DNA of 64,000 nucleotides from Endomychus coccineus (lineage: Eukaryota > Arthropoda > Insecta > Coleoptera > Endomychidae). Under the pieces are notes generated by a model. The model worked only from the letters and a program-made list of their open reading frames with translations, had not been told where the DNA came from and did no database searches. The stretch lies in NCBI GenBank assembly GCA_958510875.1, contig OY294067.1:150982962-151046961 (forward strand), in the 5' to 3' direction. This document shows positions 57,601 through 64,000 of the stretch, in pieces (the stretch's first letter is position 1; each line of letters opens with the position of its first letter). The position numbers and the translations under genes were made by a program.

Positions 57601-57949
57601 AATACGAATCGTAAACAATCATTATGGCACACGACTTGTACCATAATGATCGTCTTTATGATCCTTATTACATAAATAACTATTATGAACTATTTATCAC
57701 TTTTTAATTGTTTTTTGCAGCAAGGATGGCCGAAATCGTTCTTGCCTTCGGGTAGCTAAAACCCTTGACACGGACTTTAGTGATTCAAGAGGTTCTCATC
57801 TGGATTCGTATTTTTCATGAGTGGTGATCTTTCGGAGTACCTTCGTTGCTGATGTTAGAGCACTAAAAGAGTACCTTACTGATGTGAACAAGCATGTGCT
57901 TAAACTTTATAGCTTTATGGTTTAAACCTCCAAAGAATAAACCCATGAT

Positions 57950-58903
57950 CACGGTCGTACATACAGGTCTGGAAACTCGAAGTTGTTTCCTATGCGAGAA
58001 GTGGGACCGCTAAGCGTCGACTTTCACGTAGCACGTAAGAGTATTCTCTGACAACTGTCAGTAGTTGACTTGTCAACACAAGGAATACCTGCGTTTTTAG
58101 AAACAAATTACGAAATCGTGCATTGTGCCGAAATGCAAAACGGGGTACAAAAGTGTAAAGCAAGAAACTTCCGTTTTTAAAGTGCCGAAAGATGCGGAAA
58201 TGCGTTAAAAGTGGATGCTTGCGATTCCGGATAGAAATCGTTTTAACGAGGTCTTCTATAAAGTTATTTTTAAGGTGAGTTTGACAAGAGTAGTTCTATT
58301 CCTCTCTCAAATCAGAATAGTAAATATTGCGTTACGAGAAAAAATTGGCAGTGTCGACGTAGCCGAGGTTTCCGGACCCGTCGAGTGTACAGTACCGGAG
58401 GTTTTAGTGTATAATGTATATATTGTAAACATAATGAAACACAACATACTAAACTAGTATACATGTATTTTGATTGTAAACATAATGAAAGACAACATAC
58501 TAAACTAGTATACATGTATTTTGATTCTAATCCTAATTTAATTAAAAAAATGTTAATATGCGATCGATTATTTTCATACATTTCCTTTTTAAATTACTAC
58601 CAAAAAAAGCCTTAGAGAATAAGGACATACTCCGGAAAGAATGTGTTTTAACGAGGTCTTTTATGTGTGCGAAAAAGGGGAAGTTATTTTTAAGGTGAGT
58701 AATACATTTTGACAAGAGTAACAGTTTTATTCCTCTCTCAAATCAGAATACATAGTAACACTGCTTGCGATTCCGGAAAGAAATCGTTTTACCACTTCGA
58801 GATCCAAGCGCTAGCTAGTGGCTGAGCGGGGGAATACTAGTTTGGCGGCGCGTGAGAGACCCATGTCAATCATAGAGTTTCCAGACCTGTATGTACGACC
58901 GTG
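57950..58903. mobile_element. THAP/P-like element, first copy
   Basis: The ends CACGGTCGTACATACAGGTC and GACCTGTATGTACGACCGTG form perfect inverted repeats that extend to GGAAACTC. CCATGAT on both sides (57943-57949, 58904-58910) is a probable 7-bp target duplication. The interior carries a THAP-domain exon (58120-58270) and a partial repeat of its second half (58640-58720). P-type elements usually make 8-bp duplications, so the class is tentative. Confidence 0.7.
58110..58300 (+). pseudogene. THAP DNA-binding domain exon, copy 1
   Basis: Reads IVPKCKTGYKSVKQETSVFK and VPKDAEMR, then a stop, then KWMLAIPDRNRFNEVF. This is the C-x-C start, FKVPKD and KW of the THAP zinc finger. The stop codon replaces a lysine-type position present in copy 2, so copy 1 is broken. 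The AIPDRN region is followed by a GTGAGT-type donor near 58273. Confidence 0.6.
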
Positions 58904-59244
58904 CCATGATGAATATTTGAACCTACGAACAATCTGTGATCGAAGGCTTAAACTTATAACTGTCGTATATTTTAATTAAAAAGTTTGGAAGAATATGCTA
59001 TTTGAAAATTGAATATTGACTGGTGTGATAGTGAATACAATATGCAATTTGGAAGATATCATATTACAGCCTCCATTGACTGTTGTTGGATGTTTTTAGA
59101 AGAGAAGCACAGATTAAGAACTTAATATGTGACATAAGTGTACTGGTACGGCTTATTCGAAGGTAAGTGTTGAAAACGTATTCTGGCAGAGAATATTGTG
59201 AATTAATTGGGTACTATATTTCCTCAAAAGCACTTTACTAGAGC

Positions 59245-59840
59245 CACGGTCGTACATACAGCTCTGGGAACTGTTTGACACGAGTCTCCTACATGTCGCC
59301 AACCTCGTAGTGCCTCGCTCAGCCACCAGCTAGCGCTTGGATCGAAGTATGGCAACAATCGCATTATAAAGTAAAATAATTTTTCTCGTAACGCAATATT
59401 TACTATTTCGATTTGAGAGAGGAATAGAACTGTTACTCTTGTCAAAATGTATTACTCACCTTAAAAATAACTTCCCCTTCTTCGTTATACATGCTGGCAC
59501 ACATAAAAGACCTCGTTAAAACGATTTCTATCCGGAATCGCATCCACTTTTTTCGCATTTCCGCATCTTTCGGCACTTTAAAAACAGAAGTTTCTTGCTT
59601 TACACTTTTGTACCCCGTTTTGCATTTCGGCACAATGCACGGTTTCGTAATTTTTTTCTAAAAACGCCGGTATTCCTTGTGTTTACAAGTCAAAAATTAC
59701 AGTTGCCAGAGAACACGATCGTATACGTGCCAGAGATCATTCTTCGACTGACGCGCCACCTATGCAACAGATGACGCTTAGCGGACTCACTCCTCACATA
59801 GGAAACAGCCTCGAGTTCCCAGACCTGTATTACGGCCGTG
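59245..59840. mobile_element. THAP/P-like element, second copy
   Basis: Same family in the other orientation, with ends CACGGTCGTACATACAGCTC and AGACCTGTATTACGGCCGTG. No matching target duplication was found, so the ends may have been rearranged. It carries the THAP exon at 59442-59640. Confidence 0.55.
59442..59640 (-). pseudogene. THAP DNA-binding domain exon, copy 2
   Basis: Reads PKCKTGYKSVKQETSVFKVP, KDAEMRKKWMR, then frame-disturbed FRIEIV (AIPDRN in copy 1), and ends EEGEVIFKVS before a GTGAGT donor. The apparent start codon is GTG or lies upstream of the exon. THAP domains bind DNA in P-element transposases and host transcription factors. Confidence 0.6.
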
Positions 59841-60098
59841 GTTAAACCACAGTCAAGAGTAAACTAGAGTTCAAGTGAAAACTGTTCTTGTACATTCAGT
59901 GGTCATCTTTCGAACCATAGTTAACTCATTGACTATTTTACCCACCGACTTCGGTAGGTTCAAGCATAGATATTATATATACATGTTATGGGTTCAAGGC
60001 AAGCTTAACCTCAATTTTGATTGTCATCTTGTTTTGAATGCGAGTTTGGTGCTTCAATTATAAACTTGTGAATTTCATAAGTTATTTCTGGCATCGTC

Positions 60099-61217
60099 AT
60101 GGACATTGAATCAACTGACGACGAAGATTTTATGGAGCTGATTGAAGCGATTAATGATGGACTGCAATAGATTCCTCCGATAATCCAGGAGAGAGAAAGT
60201 CATTTCCAAAAAAGGACAGAAGAGTTCTTTTTCAATATATTCCGCCTTACTAAACACTCAGTGCATCTAATACTCGGCGAAGTACAAGACATGATAAAAT
60301 CGACAGCTAATAGGTTTGTTTGGAAACGTAACAAAATGCTCTCCAAAAAATTACTTCTACAATTGCTTTTAGAAATCACACAGTTACCGCTGTAAACATG
60401 CTGCTATTAACTTTACGTTTTTTTGCTTGTGGTTCCATGCTTATTGCAGTTGGTGACTTTTTTCATATGCATAAGTCAACAGCAAGCCGGATTGTACATA
60501 AAGTTTCGACAGCTATTGCTCAGTTGAGGCTTCGTTGTGTTCAATTCTCAATCCATCCAGAGAGAATAAATGAAACTCGTCTAGGATTTTACAGGATAGC
60601 CAGGTTTCCAAAGTTCATAGGTGCTATTGACTTGAAGAAACAATGCCGAAATATACAGAAATAGGAAAGGCTATTTTTCTATCAATGTGCAATGTATCTG
60701 CGATTCAACTTTAAAAATTACAAACATCATATGCCGCTGGCCTGGTTCCAGTCATGATTCAACAATATTCAACATGAGCAGAATTCGTGGTATATTTGAA
60801 AATAGAGAATTTGGCGATAACCTTCTAGTGGGTGACAGTGGTTATGGAATCAGATTTTGCCTAATAACACCATTAAGGAACCCGTTAACACAAGCTGAAC
60901 ACCTGTTCAACGAATCACAAATTAGAACTTCAAATCCAATTGAGAAGTGCTTCGGGGTATAGAAGCAACGCTCTCCAATACTAGCATTGCGAATATGACT
61001 TAAGGAAGAAACAATTGAAGCTGTAGTTGAGGCAACTGCTGTACTCCATAATATAGCTTGTGAAAACAGAGAAGAACTACCTCCAGTAGATGTTGACTTT
61101 GGTCATTTGTTGAAGATGGAGGCAACAGCAGCAGAAAATGATGTAATCGTAGATGTAGCTCTGAGGCCCAATACTACCAGAGAACCATTGATTAATTATT
61201 TTGCAGGACTTTTATGA
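60099..61217 (+). pseudogene. PIF/Harbinger transposase, several breaks
   Basis: From an ATG at 60099 (MDIESTDDEDFMELIEAIND) the frame meets TAG after 23 codons. It continues with RTEEFFFNIFRLTKHSVHL, LRFFACGSMLIAVGDFFHMH and KSTASRIVHKVS, then FPKFIGAIDLK (the GAIDCTH region, with the segment after Asp damaged), RWPGSSHDSTIFNMSRI, NLLVGDSGYGI (second Asp), NPIEKCFGV (region of the third acidic residue) and VVEATAVLHNIACENREE. These are the HARBI1-type DDE blocks in order. It ends FAGLL with TGA at 61215-61217. At least four breaks make it inactive. The convergent partner gene at 61301-62085 is the usual Harbinger arrangement. Confidence 0.8.
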
Positions 61218-61300
61218 ATGTATCAAGGGTGAAAGAAACATATATTGATAAATTTATATTTATTTGATTTGTTTATAAAATAGATAGTAATATAATAAAA

Positions 61301-62085
61301 CTAATTTCCTGAATTTAAGCGATTTCTTAAAATTTTCATTTTTAATGTATGCTGTTCTTCAGCATGTAGCATCTCAAGTTTATGCTGTTCCTTGGCGTGT
61401 TTCATCTCCTGCTCTAGTTTTTCTTTCATACAGCTCACCCTTACATTATGATCTTCAAGCATAAGAAAATCTTTCAAATTATTTGTCTGAGGTAAGAGCA
61501 AGTGTCCTCGACTTCGGAGTTTTCAATTTAGCAGGTCTATATGTAGAACAATTGGCCACCCTTCCCTTTTGAAGTTAATAGACCTAGAAAGGAGAAAATT
61601 GGTTATATTTAGGAATTAAAGTAATTCATCATATTTACCATCTGGAATTTTTGGTGGTTCCTTAGTTACAGATGATATCCCATTTGCACTACTGCCATCA
61701 TCTGAATTGGGGTATTGCAATTGAGCAGGTGTATCAGTAGCACAACCTAACTCAATGTTCATCCCTATTGAAGTTGAAGGACCTAGAAAGGAGAAATTCA
61801 GATTATTGTTAGGAAAGAATGTTTCATCAAATTTTATGCCATTTGCATTACTAACATTCTTGTGAATTGGTCTTTTCAGCCAAGTTAAGTATTGCAGGTG
61901 TCTCTACAAAAAATAGAGATCACACTTTGAAGTATCAACTTGGATATGTTTGAATTGCATAACAACATTGCAAGACATATTCAACTACAATAAATAGTAA
62001 ATTACAAACACAGAAATCTTACCTACAACAATAGTGTCATTGTCAAAATAACTTTTCTTCCCAGTCATCTGAGTGCCTAGACTAG
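61301..62085 (-). pseudogene. Harbinger partner protein (Myb/trihelix type), C-terminal part
   Basis: The last exon (61501-61301) reads MLEDHNVRVSCMKEKLEQEM, KHAKEQHKLEMLHAEEQ and HTLKMKILRNRLN, a heptad coiled coil typical of the end of the SANT/Myb-like protein carried by Harbinger elements. About 61790-61640 adds DTPAQLQYPNSDDGSSANGI and SSVTKEPPKIPDG, and 62080-62035 adds MTGKKSYFDNDTIVV, apparently separated by introns. In known pairs this protein brings the transposase to DNA. The Myb domain itself is not identified here. Confidence 0.5.
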
Positions 62086-62099
62086 AATGCTGCGTAAGG

Positions 62100-63230
62100 T
62101 TACATTTCTATGGTTACATCCATATCAGAAATTTCAATTTTTTTTATGAGACCTCCAGCTGTACTTATTGCTTCACTTTTCTTAGTAGTGGTAGAGTTAT
62201 CATAGTTATTATATGTACATACATGGATAGCGCATGGTATACAAACCTCTGTTCAGTCGATGACTTCAACACGTAAGAGAGACAGAAGATCTATTTCAGC
62301 CTGGTATTAGACAGAGATGAAGATCATTCTGACCACGTGACAAGTGGCAAGAATGTGCATAATTTACATTGTTGTTATCAAAATGCTCAAATAATTAGAC
62401 AGAAATAATATAGCTATTTCTTGGAGTGGTTCGAAAAAAAAGAAGTATGACATTTATCAAAATTATCAATCTAATTCTGCTACCATATAACCCAAACCTG
62501 GATTTTTCCTGAGCCAGATCGAATCCGATTGTGCCTCAAGATGCTAAATATAAAGAAGAAGAAGAACTGGAAATTACATAAATGAAAAGTTATTGTTATT
62601 CAGTGGTGAACTTCTGGTATTGTGGCTAGTCGCAGATGCCAAACCGCTAGCTTACCTTTTGTGTTATAATAATAAACATTAGCAAAATATTCCAGTTTCT
62701 AAAGAAAATAAAAATGATATAAGCAGGGTTTTAGTTCACAGCATTAATGTTTATAGTTACAAATTAGATTATAGGTCACCTTAATTTTAAACTTAAATTT
62801 TACCAGCAGAGGAACATTATCATATAATATTAGGTACTGTTACTGTTAAAAATACAAATTCTTCGGGGATAAAAGTAAACATTGTTCTGAAATGTCCTGC
62901 CTATCCTTCGCATGTTTTAATACATTTTTCAGATTTTTTAACCTTTGCATTCATGCTACGATTCCTTGTAGTCAAGTATTTGTTTACTATTCTTTGCTTA
63001 TCAATAGTATGCTTCGCAATTTAAAAAATAATATTCATGTTAGGGCATAACGGTATAGGACAGAAAAGATGGTATCAAAATGTTATAAATCTACTAAGTA
63101 TATAATCAACCAACTTTCTGGTTCATTTACACGTTGTTCTTGGTGCCCTCACAACAAATAATTTTTGCATCATCACTAGTAAAAACATAATAATAACAAC
63201 GTATACCCAGCTAAAATTATGACAAATTCA
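62100..63230. other. Non-coding interval
   Basis: No gene supported. Nothing recognised beyond AT-rich sequence. Confidence 0.4.
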
Positions 63231-63236
63231 TATTGT

Positions 63237-63455
63237 TTACTGATTTCTAAGTTCTCTGGGTTTCACCTTACGTTTAAAAACATTCGCCGGAAAATTTAAA
63301 ATACTAAGAGGAACTACATGGTCTTTTACTGATTTCTTTCCAAATGAATACACGAAATCATTTTCTGTAAAGTGTTCACTACAAAGATGATAATTCTTGT
63401 TGGGCACAAAGTTTTTTCTCTTCATTGCTATTACCCATTTTTGTTTCAATTTTCA
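63237..63455 (-). CDS. THAP-domain protein, terminal exon (partial)
   Basis: The frame contains QKWVIAMKRKNFVPNKNYHL, CSEHFTENDFV and KKSVKDHVVPLSI, and ends at a stop at 63237. KxW, C-x2-H (CSEHF) and the VPSIF-like VPLSIL match the second half of a THAP zinc finger. TTTTCCTTCAG just upstream (about 63456-63466) is a good splice acceptor, so the first half of the domain should lie in an exon further right, which I could not find before the window end. It may be a host gene or a transposon exon. Nothing after the domain is encoded. Confidence 0.6.
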
Positions 63456-63937
63456 TCTGAAGGAAAACTGAAATGAACAGTAATTATTACACTATTAGTT
63501 TCTATTTCCGATTGTGAATAGTCGATTAAAATTGTACTTCTAACGTCTACGTTTTAATGACATAATTGTGAATTAAGTATCTACTACCACTATCCAGTAT
63601 CTACTAAACTTGTAAATACCAGTGAAAACTGGGTCCTCCTTTTTGATACCGGCGATTTGTACATCCAAATGCGGAACACGATTTCACGACCATTGTTATA
63701 TCTTAGATTTATTAAAAGTATCCAAGAAGACTAATTAATCATACTCCACTATTATAACCTTATTGTCGTCGAAGAGTTATTACACAATATCATTTGATAA
63801 AATGAAAGTAAAAACCCAAACAACTAATCACAACTGAAAAGCAAAGCACTATAAAGAAGTTTTCTGTATCAAAATATTGCTATTTTCCTTTGAAAACACA
63901 TAATATGATAGATTACAGTACCTAACATGTACTCTTA

Positions 63938-64000
63938 TTAGTCCAGGCTGTGAACCGGAAAATAAAAATAAAAAAACATGTAAGTTCGAATCGAAAAACT
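63938..64000 (+). repeat. Start of another foldback-element copy
   Basis: TTAGTCCAGGCTGTGAACCG is followed by an A-rich stretch and ACATGTAAGTT, similar to the end of the 30975-32111 element (AGTCCAGGCTATAAGCCGAG). The copy runs off the window. Confidence 0.45.

Overview
The window looks like AT-rich arthropod, most likely insect, nuclear DNA. The evidence is one intron-containing PKA-like kinase gene, many animal-type transposons (Tc1/mariner, hAT, Harbinger, THAP/P-like, Crypton, Helentron-like, Penelope-like, RLE-type and APE-type LINEs, a tRNA-derived SINE), a Polinton/adintovirus-like insertion of the kind seen in insect genomes, and long microsatellites. There are no operons or bacterial signals. 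The species cannot be fixed from what I can see.

The only clear host gene is a cAMP-dependent protein kinase catalytic-subunit paralogue on the minus strand. Its three coding exons (48648-49236, 37599-37839, 35047-35260) join in phase to 347 residues. The 10.8 kb first intron is filled with transposon debris.

Region by region. 1-3.4 kb: two decayed transposon genes. 3431-6612: a complete, very young, non-coding LTR element with 461-bp LTRs that differ at two positions and a GTAT target duplication. 6739-11.9 kb: a co-oriented block of seven Polinton/adintovirus-like genes (packaging ATPase, DUF8207-like protein, coiled-coil protein, integrase with chromodomain, PLA2/minor capsid, adenovirus-type protease, a conserved short protein); several are frameshifted, and neither a DNA polymerase nor a major capsid gene is visible. 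12.0-12.2 kb: eight CACGTG palindromes in a tandem repeat. 13.9-18.7 kb: TA microsatellite, Penelope-like end, Helentron-like non-autonomous element, Tc1/mariner and RLE-LINE fragments. 18.77-21.06 kb: a foldback element split by a hAT with an 8-bp duplication. 21.3-24.55 kb: a Tc1/mariner element whose left inverted repeat is split by a palindromic Penelope-like insertion carrying two divergent hammerhead motifs. 24.8-29.8 kb: an internally deleted APE-LINE followed by a Helentron-like element with an endonuclease remnant and a 740-bp hexanucleotide array. 30.5-35 kb: CCAAT-containing repeats, a 1.1-kb foldback element, Penelope and MITE remnants. 35-49 kb: the kinase gene. 51-57 kb: RLE-LINE fragment, Penelope tail, hairpins, Crypton first exon. 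57.9-63.5 kb: two THAP/P-like elements, a Harbinger transposase with its convergent partner gene, and a THAP exon.

The kinase is the only gene likely to serve the host. The rest records successive nested insertions, several datable relative to each other from target-site duplications.
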